Source: Halopseudomonas xiamenensis (GTDB taxonomy: Bacteria; Pseudomonadota; Gammaproteobacteria; Pseudomonadales; Pseudomonadaceae). From it: DNA of 40,272 nucleotides. Shown here in pieces: positions 8,134 through 17,276 of this stretch. The translations under genes and the position numbers were made by a program. Every line of letters begins with the position of its first letter. The first letter of the stretch is position 1. The stretch lies in contig NZ_JACLGO010000035.1 of assembly GCF_014219065.1 (NCBI RefSeq), forward strand, positions 1-40,272. Reading direction: 5' to 3'. The notes beneath the pieces are model-generated. The model had not been told where the DNA came from and did not search any database. It worked only from the letters and a program-made list of their open reading frames with translations.

Positions 8134-9180
8134 ATGTTCTCATTTTCCATCCTGAGTCTGCGCACCCTGAAGTGGGCCGGCGTTACCGCCCTGCTCACCG
8201 CCTCCGTCTGCAGTGCCGCCTGGGCGCAAACGCCCAGGGCAACCTGGCACGACTCGCTGGCCACCGGCTATACCGCCCTGGCCGAGCAGGCCGGCGCCCT
8301 GGACCAGGCCGCCAGCACCTATTGCCAGGCGCCCTCGACAGATACCCGCAGCCAGCTGGAAAGCGCCTGGCGCGAGGCGTTCGATAGCTGGCAGGCGGTG
8401 CGTTTCGTCGATTTCGGACCGGTCGAGCAGGACAATCTGGCCTGGCAGTTCCAGTTCTGGCCGGATGCCAAGAACACCGTCGCGCGCAAGGCCAACCAGT
8501 GGCTGGGCAGCGAGCAGCCGATCGGTGTCGAACAGCTGAAGGCCGACAGCGTGGCGGTCAAGGGCTTCCCGGCGCTGGAGTACCTGCTGTTCGATCCGCA
8601 GGCAGCCAAGAGCCAACCCTTGCCGCAGGAACGTGCCTGCGCCCTGCTGACCGGCATCACCGCGCTGCTGCAGCGCAACAGCGCGCAACTGCAACAGCAA
8701 TGGCAGGACTTCCGCCCGCATTACCTGAACACCGAGCAGTTCCAGCGCACCACGGTGCTGGCCGCCATGCATGGCGTCGAAACCCTGCGCAACAAGCGTC
8801 TGGCCGCCCCCATGGGCCTGGAAGGCAAACCCCGGCGCAATCCCTATCTGGCCGATGCCTGGCGCAGTGAGCATTCGCTGGCCGGCATGCGCGCCAGCTT
8901 GGTCGGATTGCAGCAGTACTTCCTGCCCGGGCTGCGCCAATGGATGGACAATGACCAGGGTGCGGAACTGACCAACCGCCTGGATCAGCAATTGACCACA
9001 ACCATACAGCGCCTGGAGAGGCAGCCGGCGGACCTGCAGCAACTGCTCGCCGATGATGACGGCTACCGTAACCTGCAGCTGATCTTCATCGAGGTCGACA
9101 AGCTGAACCAACTGCTGTCCGGCAACATCGCCAGCCAGTTGGGGATCATTCGCGGCTTCAACTCGAGCGACGGGGACTGA
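8134..9180 (+). CDS. Second imelysin-family protein, motif histidine absent
   Basis: A 348-residue exported protein: hydrophobic signal region up to about residue 31 (CSAAWA, then QTP). The mature part is a helical imelysin domain with the paired motifs FVDFGPVEQDN (91-101) and KGFPALEYLLFD (143-154). In the first imelysin of this operon the equivalent position reads GYHAIE; here it is GFPALE, so the histidine of the GxHxxE motif is replaced by proline (P146) while the glutamate stays. This makes a metallopeptidase role unlikely and suggests a binding function. The gene stops one base before the next start, so translation is tightly coupled. A start a few codons downstream cannot be excluded. 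Confidence 0.83.
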   Translation: MFSFSILSLRTLKWAGVTALLTASVCSAAWAQTPRATWHDSLATGYTALAEQAGALDQAASTYCQAPSTDTRSQLESAWREAFDSWQAVRFVDFGPVEQDNLAWQFQFWPDAKNTVARKANQWLGSEQPIGVEQLKADSVAVKGFPALEYLLFDPQAAKSQPLPQERACALLTGITALLQRNSAQLQQQWQDFRPHYLNTEQFQRTTVLAAMHGVETLRNKRLAAPMGLEGKPRRNPYLADAWRSEHSLAGMRASLVGLQQYFLPGLRQWMDNDQGAELTNRLDQQLTTTIQRLERQPADLQQLLADDDGYRNLQLIFIEVDKLNQLLSGNIASQLGIIRGFNSSDGD

Positions 9181-9181
9181 T

Positions 9182-10279
9182 ATGCAGCGCCGCCACTTCA
9201 TCCAGCTGAGCCTGCTCGGCGTCGCCGCCGCCTGCAGCTGGCGCAGCTACGGTCTTGGCCCAGGGCAATCACCACTGCGCTTTCTCAGCTCGGTGAACGA
9301 CGCCCAGGGTGAACACTTCATCGTCGCCGCCAATGCTGCCGGAGAGGAACTGTTCCGCCTGTCAGTAGCCGAGCGCTGTCACAGCGGCTGCCTGCACCCC
9401 CGTGCCGGGCAAGCGGTGATCATGTCCCGCAGGCCGGGAATAAATCTCTATGTAATCAATATGCTGGATGGCACTCTTGAGACACTGATCGAAGCCGGAG
9501 AGGACTTTCACTTCTACGGCCACGGGGTGTTCAGTCAGGATGGCACGCGCTTCTACGCCACCGCCAATCACTATCCCAGTGGCGAGGGTTACATTCGCGT
9601 CTACGCCGCCGATGAGCACTACCGGCACCTGCAGGACTTCCCCGTTGCCGGCATGGACCCGCATGAACTGCGCCTGCACCCGGATGGCCAACGCCTGGTG
9701 ATTGCCATGGGCGGGATCCAGACCCATCCCGACTATGGTCGGATCAAGCTGAACCTGGAGTCCATGCAACCCGCCCTGATCGTCATGGATCGCCACAACG
9801 GGGCGATCCTGCAGCGCTGCGAGCCGTCCCATCACCAGCTCAGTTGTCACCACCTGGATATCAGTCGTGATGGGGTAGTGATTGCCGGCTATCAGTTCGA
9901 AGGTCCGCAATGGGAAACACCACCGCTGATCGCCCGGCTGGATACCGATACCGGCGCATTCAGCGAGATTGCCCTGCCCGGCCCGGAGCAGGCGCGCCTG
10001 GGCAACTATACCGCCAGTGTCGCGATCAGCCGCCACTCTCCGGTTGCGGCGATCACCGCGCCCCGGGGTGATTGTGTGATGTTGCTGGATTATCGTTCCG
10101 GCGAGCCCCTGCACATTGTGCCGCTGGCTGACCCGGGCGGCGTGCTGGCCGACCAGGATGGGAGCTTCATAGTGTCATCGGGTGCCGGCGGCCTGTTCCG
10201 TGTCGAGGCCGGCGGTGCCGAGCCGCAGTTGCTGGCCCAGCATGCAGTGCATTGGGACAACCACCTCACCCGGGCCTGA
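9182..10279 (+). CDS. DUF1513 protein, predicted Tat-exported beta-propeller
   Basis: The 365-residue product begins MQRRHFIQLSLLGVAAAC; the twin arginines at 3-4 followed by a hydrophobic stretch suggest Tat export, and the cysteine at the end could even be a lipid anchor. The rest shows repeating beta-strand blocks such as HGVFSQDGTRFYATAN and MDPHELRLHPDGQRLVIAM, typical of WD40/YVTN-like propellers. It is the last member of the Fur-linked operon, and the matching Pseudomonas gene is PA4373. Function is unknown; a role in periplasmic iron handling is inferred only from the operon. No clear terminator lies in the 24 bases before the convergent PilZ gene. Confidence 0.83.
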   Translation: MQRRHFIQLSLLGVAAACSWRSYGLGPGQSPLRFLSSVNDAQGEHFIVAANAAGEELFRLSVAERCHSGCLHPRAGQAVIMSRRPGINLYVINMLDGTLETLIEAGEDFHFYGHGVFSQDGTRFYATANHYPSGEGYIRVYAADEHYRHLQDFPVAGMDPHELRLHPDGQRLVIAMGGIQTHPDYGRIKLNLESMQPALIVMDRHNGAILQRCEPSHHQLSCHHLDISRDGVVIAGYQFEGPQWETPPLIARLDTDTGAFSEIALPGPEQARLGNYTASVAISRHSPVAAITAPRGDCVMLLDYRSGEPLHIVPLADPGGVLADQDGSFIVSSGAGGLFRVEAGGAEPQLLAQHAVHWDNHLTRA

Positions 10280-10303
10280 CTTTCCGGGTGTGGCTGACAC
10301 CGA

Positions 10304-10636
10304 TCAGCGGCTGGAGACCATGCGTTCTATGCAGCGGCGGGATTCATCCGGCAGGTGGGTGAACTGCAGGCCGGTCCAGTACTGACCACCGGCCATGCTT
10401 TCGCGATGCCAGCGGCTTTCGGCATCGAGCATGATCTCACTGACGCCATCCAAGTTCATCGGCAGGTTGACCTGCAACGCCCAGGCCCGGTTCAGCTCTA
10501 TCGGTCGTTCGCTCAGCAGCATCAATCCCTCGGTGTGAAGATCCACCACCCGCCCCAGCAATTCCCCGCTGTCAAGGTCATATACCTCCAGGCTGCTGCT
10601 CACGTGATGGCGCTCCAGTTTCCGTCGTTCGTTCAT
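10304..10636 (-). CDS. PilZ-domain protein with altered second motif
   Basis: This 110-residue cytoplasmic protein consists of one PilZ domain, a fold that binds the second messenger cyclic di-GMP. The RxxxR motif is present as RKLER at 5-9. The second motif, normally D/N-x-S-x-x-G, reads DLHTEG at 32-37, with histidine in place of serine. A later GLQF block closes the barrel. The start at 10636 gives the usual NERRxxxR beginning; the longer frame upstream has no support and crosses the PCu(A)C promoter region. It is a single gene convergent with the imelysin operon. Whether it still binds cyclic di-GMP is open. Confidence 0.82.
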   Translation of the reverse strand: MNERRKLERHHVSSSLEVYDLDSGELLGRVVDLHTEGLMLLSERPIELNRAWALQVNLPMNLDGVSEIMLDAESRWHRESMAGGQYWTGLQFTHLPDESRRCIERMVSSR

Positions 10637-10732
10637 GGGATGTTCTGCCTGACATAGGACCGCAAGTCTGAGGTTTTTTCGTGATGGCGAAAAGCTATGG
10701 TTCGCATATTTATGTAAACATTGCAGCGGTTT

Positions 10733-10746
10733 GTGACGCAGGTCAA
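10733..10746 (+). promoter_or_regulatory. ANR/FNR-like site upstream of PCu(A)C
   Basis: GTGACGCAGGTCAA matches the ANR/FNR dyad TTGAT-N4-ATCAA in a common variant form; the inner TGAC-N4-GTCA is a perfect palindrome. It lies 104 bases before the copper chaperone start, a usual distance for an oxygen-responsive activator. No other site is seen in this 213-base divergent gap. Confidence 0.4.
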
Positions 10747-10849
10747 TTCCTTGCCAGCTTGCACCCCGCAGGAGCCTGACCCATACTCGGGCCGACTCGA
10801 ACAACAGACATTCATCAGCCCGTCAGTGGCTGTGTACCGGGGGATATTC

Positions 10850-11359
10850 ATGCGACTCATCCATATCGGCCTGCTGCTTGGTGCGGCCATGCTCAGCGCC
10901 CAATCCATGGCTCATGACCACACCGCAGGCGACCTGCATATCGAGCATCCCTGGTCGCGGGCACTACCACCGGTAGCCCCCACCGGCGCCGCCTACCTGA
11001 GCATAGAGAACCGCGGCCAGCACAGCGACCGGCTGCTCGCCGCCGACACGCCCATCGCCGGGCATGCCGAGCTGCATGAACATGTGCACCAGGACGGCCT
11101 GATGAAGATGCAGCAGATCGACAGTATCGAGATAGCACCCGGTGAGCGGGTGGAGTTCACCCCAGGCGGGCATCACATCATGCTGTTCGATCTCAAGCAG
11201 CCGCTGGTGGCCGGCAGCAGCTACCCCGTGACGCTGACCTTCGAGCAGGCCGGTGAAGTGGATATAGAAGTGATGGTCAGAGGCGAAGAGGACAAGGGCC
11301 AGGCCGGCGATGCCCATCACTCGACGCATGAGCATGAGCAGCACGACCACCATCACTGA
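10850..11359 (+). CDS. Periplasmic copper chaperone PCu(A)C
   Basis: The 169-residue protein has a signal peptide (cleavage after SMA, near residue 20) and a cupredoxin-like PCu(A)C domain. The copper motif H-x(n)-M-...-H-x-M is visible as HEHVHQDGLMKM followed later by GGHHIMLFDL. Such chaperones bind Cu(I) outside the cell membrane and deliver it to cytochrome oxidases with the help of Sco proteins. The C-terminal tail after about residue 145 is very rich in histidine (HHSTHEHEQHDHHH), giving a possible second copper or zinc site, and there is another H-rich patch just after the signal (HDHTAGDLHIEH). I start at the ATG preceded by GGGGGA; the longer frame has no signal peptide at its start. 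Confidence 0.9.
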   Translation: MRLIHIGLLLGAAMLSAQSMAHDHTAGDLHIEHPWSRALPPVAPTGAAYLSIENRGQHSDRLLAADTPIAGHAELHEHVHQDGLMKMQQIDSIEIAPGERVEFTPGGHHIMLFDLKQPLVAGSSYPVTLTFEQAGEVDIEVMVRGEEDKGQAGDAHHSTHEHEQHDHHH

Positions 11360-11392
11360 GCCGCATGGTGGCCGTCAGGGCCTGTTCCCGTC

Positions 11393-12757
11393 TCAGTCCT
11401 TGCGGGTCGGTGTGCGCATGGTCACGAACTCTTCCGCCGCGGTGGGGTGAATCCCCAGCGTGGCATCGAATACCGCCTTGGTCGCCCCGGCCTTGAGCGC
11501 CACGGCCAGCCCCTGAATGATCTCCCCGGCATCCGGGCCAACCATGTGCACACCCAGCACCCGGTCGGTCCGCTGGTCTACCAGTAGCTTCATGAAACTC
11601 TGCTCCTGATTGCCGGCCAGGGTGTTGCGCATCGGCCGGAAACGGCTCTCATAGATATCCAGCCTGTGCCCCTTGGCCCGCGCCTGCTCCTCGGTCAGTC
11701 CCAGGGTGGCGATGTTCGGGATGCAGAACACCGCTGTGGCGATATCTGCATAGTCCACCGGCAGATACTCCTCCGGCCGGTACAACCGCCGTGCCAGCGC
11801 CATGCCTTCGGCCAGGGCAACCGGGGTCAGCTGGATGGTATTGGTGACATCGCCCACGGCGAAGATCGCCGGATCGCTGGTCTGGTAATCGGCATCCACC
11901 TTGACGAAGCCCTTGTCGTCGAGGGTGACCTCGGTATTCTCCAGGCCCAGGCCGTCCAGCTTGGGACGCCGCCCGGTGGCATACAGCACCAGATCGGTTT
12001 CCAGGGTCTCACCATCTTTCAGCACCACCCGCAGGCTGCCATCGGCCTGCTTGTCTACCTTCGCCACATCGGCATTGAAGCGCAGGTCCAGCCCCTTGTT
12101 CTGCAGCGTCACTACCATGTGGTCGCGCAGGCCCTGATCGAAACCACGCAGGAACTGCTCGCCGCGATACAACAGAGCGGTATCGCATCCCAGGCCATGG
12201 AAGATGCTGGCGAACTCGATGGCGATATAGCCGCCACCGACCACCAGGCAGCGCCTGGGCAGCTCATCCAGGAAAAACACCTCATTGGAGCTGATGACAT
12301 GCTCGCGCCCCGGGAAGTCCGGAATGAACGGCCAGCCGCCGGTGGCGATGAGAATGCGCTCGGCACTGAAACGCTGCTCGCCAACCGCAACGGTGTGCGA
12401 GTCCAGCAGTTGCGCACGCCCCTGTACCAGCGTCACCCCGGCGGAGGTCAGCAGGTTATGGTAGATGCCGTTGAGCCGGTTGATCTCGGTGTTCTTGTTC
12501 TCGACCAGACGCTTCCAGTCGAAGCCTGCGCCGGCCAGATTCCAGCCATAGCCCTGGGCGTCGCTGAAGTCCTCAGCAAAATGCGCGGCGTAGGCGAACA
12601 GTTTCTTCGGCACGCAACCGACGTTGACGCAGGTCCCCCCCAGATAGAGCTCCTCGGCTACCGCCACCCGGGCGCCGAACCCCGCCGCCATCCGGCTGGC
12701 ACGTACACCACCCGACCCGGCACCGATCACGAAAAGGTCAAAATCATATTCCGGCAT
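11393..12757 (-). CDS. gor: Glutathione-disulfide reductase
   Basis: Gor reduces oxidised glutathione with NADPH in the cytoplasm. The 454-residue product has the FAD-binding GAGSGG at 12-17, the redox-active cysteine pair in [13 protein letters not shown] (C43 and C48), an NADPH-binding [10 protein letters not shown] block, the second FAD motif near ATGRRPK and IFAVGDV, and the dimerisation-domain histidine in [10 protein letters not shown] at the C-terminus. Length equals that of bacterial glutathione reductases (about 450). The ATG at 12757 with AGGA upstream is chosen over a start 26 codons earlier, which has no ribosome-binding site. The upstream gap contains the MITE-like element, whose left end is 65 bases from the start codon and could influence the promoter. 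Confidence 0.94.
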   Translation of the reverse strand: MPEYDFDLFVIGAGSGGVRASRMAAGFGARVAVAEELYLGGTCVNVGCVPKKLFAYAAHFAEDFSDAQGYGWNLAGAGFDWKRLVENKNTEINRLNGIYHNLLTSAGVTLVQGRAQLLDSHTVAVGEQRFSAERILIATGGWPFIPDFPGREHVISSNEVFFLDELPRRCLVVGGGYIAIEFASIFHGLGCDTALLYRGEQFLRGFDQGLRDHMVVTLQNKGLDLRFNADVAKVDKQADGSLRVVLKDGETLETDLVLYATGRRPKLDGLGLENTEVTLDDKGFVKVDADYQTSDPAIFAVGDVTNTIQLTPVALAEGMALARRLYRPEEYLPVDYADIATAVFCIPNIATLGLTEEQARAKGHRLDIYESRFRPMRNTLAGNQEQSFMKLLVDQRTDRVLGVHMVGPDAGEIIQGLAVALKAGATKAVFDATLGIHPTAAEEFVTMRTPTRKD

Positions 12758-12812
12758 GCTTACTGTCCTGCGATTGATGCAAAGGGCACAGCATACCCGA
12801 TTGCTGCGTGAC

Positions 12813-12822
12813 GGGGATGGCG
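12813..12822 (+). repeat. Direct repeat flanking the MITE, left copy
   Basis: GGGGATGGCG occurs here and again at 13079-13088, directly outside the ends of the 256-base element. A 10-base duplication is the size produced by IS4-family transposases. Confidence 0.55.
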
Positions 12823-13078
12823 TAATGCTGTTCACTTAACCCTGTCCCTCGCCTCACTGCTATCCTTCACCTTCTCCCTCACCGTCATCCTTCGCGCAGG
12901 CGAAGGATGACGAGGTAGAAAGCAATCCCGCATTGTTTCAGGTCAACGCTGGAATGGGGCAACAAACCCATTAGCGTGAAAGTCGCGCAGCGCCGGAAGA
13001 GGGAGCGATCACGCCGCTGCGGACTTTCATTATTCGGGGTGCCGGCGGCGACATGATCGTTAAGTGAACAGCATAAAT
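12823..13078. mobile_element. MITE-like non-autonomous element, probably IS4-type
   Basis: A 256-base stretch without a gene is bounded by perfect 16-bp terminal inverted repeats, ATGCTGTTCACTTAAC at 12825-12840 and its reverse complement at 13059-13074, and flanked by a 10-base direct repeat. Inside is a strong 13-bp hairpin (arms 12883-12895 and 12900-12912, four-base loop, core CATCCTTCGC). An 83-codon frame crosses it but has no ribosome-binding site or recognisable content. Terminal repeats plus target duplication with no transposase define a miniature inverted-repeat element; the IS4 assignment rests on the duplication length and my memory of such ends, and is an inference. Confidence 0.6.
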
Positions 13079-13088
13079 GGGGATGGCG
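13079..13088 (+). repeat. Direct repeat flanking the MITE, right copy
   Basis: Second exact copy of GGGGATGGCG, consistent with a target-site duplication made on insertion of the element at 12823-13078. Confidence 0.55.
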
Positions 13089-13138
13089 AGACCGGCGGCC
13101 ACTCTCGGCGAGCGCCGCCACCCTGGCCTGGCACAAAC

Positions 13139-13585
13139 TCAGTCCTGCTGCCCGAGCAGTTCCTCGTACTCATCGTTGTACTGGTCGGCCAGTTCGCTTT
13201 TCTGCCGATCGGTCAGCAGTTTGCCGGCCATCTGAAAGAACTTCTGCTCTTCCTCCCGCAGGTGGTGCAGCACCTTGTCCCCCAGGGCGCGGGCAGTCGC
13301 CAGCCATGCCGGGCTGGACATATCGGTGTCGTCCAGCTTCTCCATCAGCTCATCCATTTCATGATGCTCGGCAATCGCATGCCGGCTCAGGTCGACACCA
13401 TTTTCGTGGGCCATCAGCGGGATATAGAAGTAGCGTTCCTCGGCGGTCTCGTGGGCATGCAGCTCTTCCTTGAGTTGCTGATAAGCATCCACCCGCTCCG
13501 GCGTATCGCCACTGGTCAGCAACACCGCCTCGACATACTGACGCTGCCTGTCGTGGCTCACCCGCAATGCTTCGAAGATGGTCAT
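13139..13585 (-). CDS. Hemerythrin HHE-domain protein
   Basis: A 148-residue all-helical cytoplasmic protein with the spacing of iron ligands seen in hemerythrin-like domains: H11 in SHDRQR, H43/H45 with E49 in HAHETAEERYFY, H74/H75 with E79 in EHHEMDEL, and H107/H108 with E112 in HHLREEEQKFF. Such proteins bind a di-iron centre and take part in oxygen, nitric oxide or iron-stress responses; which applies here is unknown. The start at 13585 has GGAGAG eight bases upstream; the longer frame reaching 13726 crosses the likely nuo upstream region. A monocistronic gene lying back to back with the complex I operon. Confidence 0.87.
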   Translation of the reverse strand: MTIFEALRVSHDRQRQYVEAVLLTSGDTPERVDAYQQLKEELHAHETAEERYFYIPLMAHENGVDLSRHAIAEHHEMDELMEKLDDTDMSSPAWLATARALGDKVLHHLREEEQKFFQMAGKLLTDRQKSELADQYNDEYEELLGQQD

Positions 13586-13733
13586 GGCACGGCTCTCCAT
13601 TCTCAGCTCTGTAGCGCTTTCGACCCGCCTCGCTGGGCTAAGTTCAGCCTCCAGGCAGCCAGTGCCTGGCCCTCCATTCACCGCGGATTCACAAAAATAA
13701 ACCGTCTCCTTCCCGTGGACTGCCATTACCCCC

Positions 13734-13762
13734 TTTCATAACCTGCCCGGCAGGCATACAAT
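13734..13762 (+). promoter_or_regulatory. Candidate promoter of the nuo operon
   Basis: TTTCAT at 13734-13739 and TACAAT at 13757-13762 are 17 bases apart, about 80 bases before nuoA. The -10 is good and the -35 weak. The rest of the 256-base gap shows nothing else I can name. Confidence 0.4.
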
Positions 13763-13841
13763 ACGGCAACTCGACGCGAACATCTGGTTACAGTTCCGCG
13801 CATATAACCAATAATCAAGCCGTTTCTCCAAGGAGTCCGGC

Positions 13842-14252
13842 ATGCCTGATGCTGTATCGACATTGCCCCACAACTGGGCATTGGCTGCTTTTCTGCTGGG
13901 TGTTCTAGGCCTGTGCGCTTTCATGTTGCTGGTATCCAGCGTGCTGGGCAGCAAAGCCTGGGGGCGCAGCAAGAACGAACCCTTCGAGTCCGGTATCGTC
14001 TCCACCGGTGATACCCGCCTGCGTTTCTCCGCCAAATTCTATCTGGTCGCGATGCTCTTCGTGATCTTCGATGTCGAAGCCCTATTCCTGTTTGCATGGG
14101 CCGTCTCGGTACGCGAAAGCGGCTGGGCCGGCTTCATCGGAGCCTCTATCTTTATTTCAATTCTAGTTGCGGGTCTTGTCTATGAAGCGGCTATCGGTGC
14201 CCTTGATTGGTCACCGGCGGGCCGTCGCAGGAGGCAGGCGAAGCTAAAATGA
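13842..14252 (+). CDS. nuoA: NADH-quinone oxidoreductase subunit A
   Basis: First gene of the complex I operon. The 136-residue membrane protein has three predicted helices (about 14-38, 66-90 and 100-122) and the conserved KNEPFESGI loop followed by [32 protein letters not shown] sequence around the second helix. NuoA lies at the junction of the membrane arm with the quinone site and forms part of the proton path. AAGGAG precedes its ATG. The C-terminal tail is basic ([10 protein letters not shown]), placing it in the cytoplasm. Confidence 0.95.
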   Translation: MPDAVSTLPHNWALAAFLLGVLGLCAFMLLVSSVLGSKAWGRSKNEPFESGIVSTGDTRLRFSAKFYLVAMLFVIFDVEALFLFAWAVSVRESGWAGFIGASIFISILVAGLVYEAAIGALDWSPAGRRRRQAKLK

Positions 14253-14262
14253 GGCTTTTGAC

Positions 14263-14940
14263 ATGCAATATGAACTTATTCGGATCGATCCGGATGCCGT
14301 CAATGACGAGTATCCCATCGGTACCAGGGAGAACGTCGACGATTCGCTACTGAAAGACCAGGTTCACCGCAACATCTTCATGGGCAAGCTTGAGGATGTC
14401 GTCAGCGGCGCAGTGAACTGGGGACGCAAGAACTCACTCTGGCCGTACAACTTCGGCCTCTCCTGCTGTTATGTGGAGATGACCACCGCCTTCACTGCGC
14501 CGCACGACATCGCGCGCTTCGGTGCGGAGGTCATCCGTGCCTCCCCGCGCCAGGCCGACTTCATGGTCATCGCCGGTACCTGCTTCGTGAAGATGGCGCC
14601 GGTCATCCAGCGCCTGTACGAGCAGATGCTGGAGCCCAAGTGGGTCATTTCCATGGGTGCCTGCGCCAACTCCGGCGGCATGTACGACATCTATTCCGTA
14701 GTCCAGGGGGTGGACAAGTTCCTGCCCGTGGATGTCTATATCCCCGGCTGCCCGCCCCGCCCCGAGGCGTTCCTGCAGGGCCTGATGCTTTTGCAGGAAT
14801 CCATCGGCAAGGAGCGTCGCCCGCTGTCCTGGGTCGTTGGAGACCAGGGCATCTACCGGGCGGACATGCCTTCGCAACGCGAGCAAAACCGTGACCGACG
14901 CATTCAGGTCACCAACCTGCGCACCCCTGACGACGTGTGA
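14263..14940 (+). CDS. nuoB: NADH-quinone oxidoreductase subunit B
   Basis: The 225-residue subunit carries the terminal 4Fe-4S cluster N2 that passes electrons to quinone. The four ligand cysteines are visible: the tandem pair C68-C69 in [11 protein letters not shown]134 in [10 protein letters not shown] and C163 in [10 protein letters not shown]. It sits in the connecting part of the peripheral arm next to NuoCD. It starts ten bases after nuoA, and a 54-base gap without signals follows before nuoCD. Confidence 0.96.
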   Translation: MQYELIRIDPDAVNDEYPIGTRENVDDSLLKDQVHRNIFMGKLEDVVSGAVNWGRKNSLWPYNFGLSCCYVEMTTAFTAPHDIARFGAEVIRASPRQADFMVIAGTCFVKMAPVIQRLYEQMLEPKWVISMGACANSGGMYDIYSVVQGVDKFLPVDVYIPGCPPRPEAFLQGLMLLQESIGKERRPLSWVVGDQGIYRADMPSQREQNRDRRIQVTNLRTPDDV

Positions 14941-14994
14941 ACCGGCAAACGCCAACACCGCCGCCGTATTCACCGTTGACCGATAGCGATCCCT

Positions 14995-16779
14995 ATGAAG
15001 ACTGCAGACCAGGCGCTGTACATACCCCCATACCAGGCTGACGACCAGCGTGTCGTCGCCGAGTTGTCCGCTCATTTTGGAGCCGAAAAGCTGACCATCC
15101 AGCCCAGTCTCACCGGCATGCCGGTGGTCTGGGTTGCGCGCGAGCAGTTGCTGGCGGTGCTGCGCTTGCTGCGCCAGCTGCCGCAGCCCTACGTCATGCT
15201 GTATGACCTGCACGGCGTGGACGAGCGCCTGCGCACCCATCGTCAGGGGCTGCCTGACGCGGACTTCAGCGTGTTCTACCATCTCATGTCGCTGGAGCGT
15301 AACAGCGACGTGATGATCAAGGTGGCACTGAAGGAAGGTGATCTCAACCTGCCCACCGCCTCGTCCATATGGCCGAATGCCGACTGGTACGAACGCGAAG
15401 TATGGGACATGTACGGCATCCATTTCGAGGATCACCCACGCCTGACCCGCCTGCTGATGCCGCCGACCTGGGAAGGTCATCCGCTGCGCAAGGACTACCC
15501 CGCGCGGGCCACCGAGTTCGACCCCTTCAGCCTCACCGCCGCCCGGCAGGACGCCGAACAGGAAGCCCTACGCTTCAAGCCCGAAGACTGGGGCATGAAA
15601 CGTGGCGGCGAGCATGAGGACTTCATGTTCCTCAACCTCGGCCCGAACCACCCTTCGGCCCACGGCGCCTTCCGTATCATCCTGCAGCTCGATGGCGAGG
15701 AGATCGTCGATTGCGTACCGGAAATCGGCTACCACCACCGCGGTGCCGAGAAGATGGCCGAGCGCCAGAGCTGGCACAGCTTCATTCCTTATACCGACCG
15801 TATCGACTACCTGGGCGGAGTAATGAACAACCTGCCCTACGTGCTGGCGGTGGAAAAGCTCGCCGGTATCACCGTGCCGCAACGGGTCGATGTGATCCGT
15901 ATCATGATGGCCGAGTTCTTCCGTATCCAGAACCACCTGCTGTACCTGGGCACCTATATCCAGGACGTCGGTGCCATGACCCCGGTGTTCTTCACCTTCA
16001 CCGACCGCCAGCGCGCCTACAAGGTGATAGAGGCGATCACCGGCTTCCGCATGCACCCGGCCTGGTACCGCATCGGCGGCGTGGCCCATGACCTGCCGCG
16101 TGGCTGGGACAGGCTGGTACGCGAATTCCTCGACTGGATGCCCAAGCGCCTCAACGAATACGAAAAGGCGGCGCTGAAGAACAGCATCCTGATCGGCCGC
16201 ACCAAGGGCGTGGCCGACTACAACACCAAACAGGCGCTGGAATGGGGCGTGACCGGTGCCGGTCTGCGTGCCACCGGCTGCGACTTCGACATCCGCAAGG
16301 CCCGCCCCTACTCCGGCTACGAGAACTTCGAGTTCGAAGTCCCGCTGGCAGCCAATGGCGATGCCTACGACCGCTGCATGGTGAAGATGGGCGAGATGCG
16401 CGAAAGCCTGAAGATCATCGAGCAGTGCCTGAACAACATGCCCGAAGGCCCGTACAAGGCAGACCACCCGCTGACCACGCCGCCGCCGAAGGAACGTACG
16501 CTGCAGCACATCGAGACGCTGATCACGCACTTCCTGCAGGTGTCCTGGGGTCCGGTGATGCCAGCCAACGAGTCGTTCCAGATGATCGAGGCGACCAAGG
16601 GCATCAACAGCTACTACCTGACCAGCGACGGCAGCACCATGAGCTACCGCACGCGTATCCGCACGCCCAGTTTCCCGCACCTGCAGCAGATCCCCTCGGT
16701 GATTCGCGGCAGCATGGTGTCGGACCTGATCGCCTACCTGGGCAGTATCGACTTCGTTATGGCTGACGTGGACCGCTGA
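14995..16779 (+). CDS. nuoC: NADH-quinone oxidoreductase fused subunits C/D
   Basis: A 594-residue fusion, as in E. coli and Pseudomonas: residues 1 to about 180 are the 30-kDa NuoC domain, ending in the signature [21 protein letters not shown] around 125-150, and about 205 to 594 the 49-kDa NuoD domain with [12 protein letters not shown], the [14 protein letters not shown] helix and the C-terminal [11 protein letters not shown]. NuoD forms much of the quinone-binding pocket with NuoB. The fusion is characteristic of gammaproteobacteria and helps place the organism. It is separated from nuoE by two bases. Confidence 0.96.
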   Translation: MKTADQALYIPPYQADDQRVVAELSAHFGAEKLTIQPSLTGMPVVWVAREQLLAVLRLLRQLPQPYVMLYDLHGVDERLRTHRQGLPDADFSVFYHLMSLERNSDVMIKVALKEGDLNLPTASSIWPNADWYEREVWDMYGIHFEDHPRLTRLLMPPTWEGHPLRKDYPARATEFDPFSLTAARQDAEQEALRFKPEDWGMKRGGEHEDFMFLNLGPNHPSAHGAFRIILQLDGEEIVDCVPEIGYHHRGAEKMAERQSWHSFIPYTDRIDYLGGVMNNLPYVLAVEKLAGITVPQRVDVIRIMMAEFFRIQNHLLYLGTYIQDVGAMTPVFFTFTDRQRAYKVIEAITGFRMHPAWYRIGGVAHDLPRGWDRLVREFLDWMPKRLNEYEKAALKNSILIGRTKGVADYNTKQALEWGVTGAGLRATGCDFDIRKARPYSGYENFEFEVPLAANGDAYDRCMVKMGEMRESLKIIEQCLNNMPEGPYKADHPLTTPPPKERTLQHIETLITHFLQVSWGPVMPANESFQMIEATKGINSYYLTSDGSTMSYRTRIRTPSFPHLQQIPSVIRGSMVSDLIAYLGSIDFVMADVDR

Positions 16780-16781
16780 TT

Positions 16782-17276
16782 ATGACTACGTTGATTAAGA
16801 CTGATCGTTTCACTCTCAGTGATGCCGAACGTGCGGCCATCGAGCAGGAAATGCACCACTACGAGGACCCGCGCGCGGCCTCGATCGAGGCGCTGAAGAT
16901 TGTCCAACAGCAGCGCGGCTGGGTGCCGGACGGCGCCGCCGACGCTATTGGCGAGATCCTCGGCATCCCCGCCAGCGACGTGGAGGGTGTCGCCACCTTC
17001 TACAGCCAGATCTTCCGCCAGCCGGTGGGCCGGCACATCATCCGCGTATGCGACAGCATGACCTGCTATATCGGCGGACATGAAAGCATTCTCGACAGTA
17101 TCCAGGGCCAGCTCGGCATCGGCCCCGGCCAGACCACGGCCGACAACCGCTTCACGCTGTTGCCGGTGTGCTGCCTGGGCAATTGCGACAAGGCCCCGGC
17201 GCTGATGATCGACGACGACACCTTCGGCGATGTCAGCGCCGACGGCGTGGCCGCACTGCTGGAGGCCTACCCATGA
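16782..17276 (+). CDS. nuoE: NADH-quinone oxidoreductase subunit E
   Basis: A 164-residue thioredoxin-like subunit of the NADH dehydrogenase module. It binds the off-path 2Fe-2S cluster N1a through C90 and C95 ([12 protein letters not shown]) and C131 and C135 ([13 protein letters not shown]). Its stop overlaps the nuoF start in ATGA, giving translational coupling and equal amounts of the two partners. Confidence 0.96.
   Translation: MTTLIKTDRFTLSDAERAAIEQEMHHYEDPRAASIEALKIVQQQRGWVPDGAADAIGEILGIPASDVEGVATFYSQIFRQPVGRHIIRVCDSMTCYIGGHESILDSIQGQLGIGPGQTTADNRFTLLPVCCLGNCDKAPALMIDDDTFGDVSADGVAALLEAYP

Noticed and set aside
12883..12912. CRISPR-like repeat unit
   Set aside because: Only one hairpin copy exists; no repeated units with spacers are present anywhere in the window.
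12885..13136. 83-codon minus-strand frame inside the MITE
   Set aside because: It spans the element's repeats and hairpin, has no start signal and no recognisable content.
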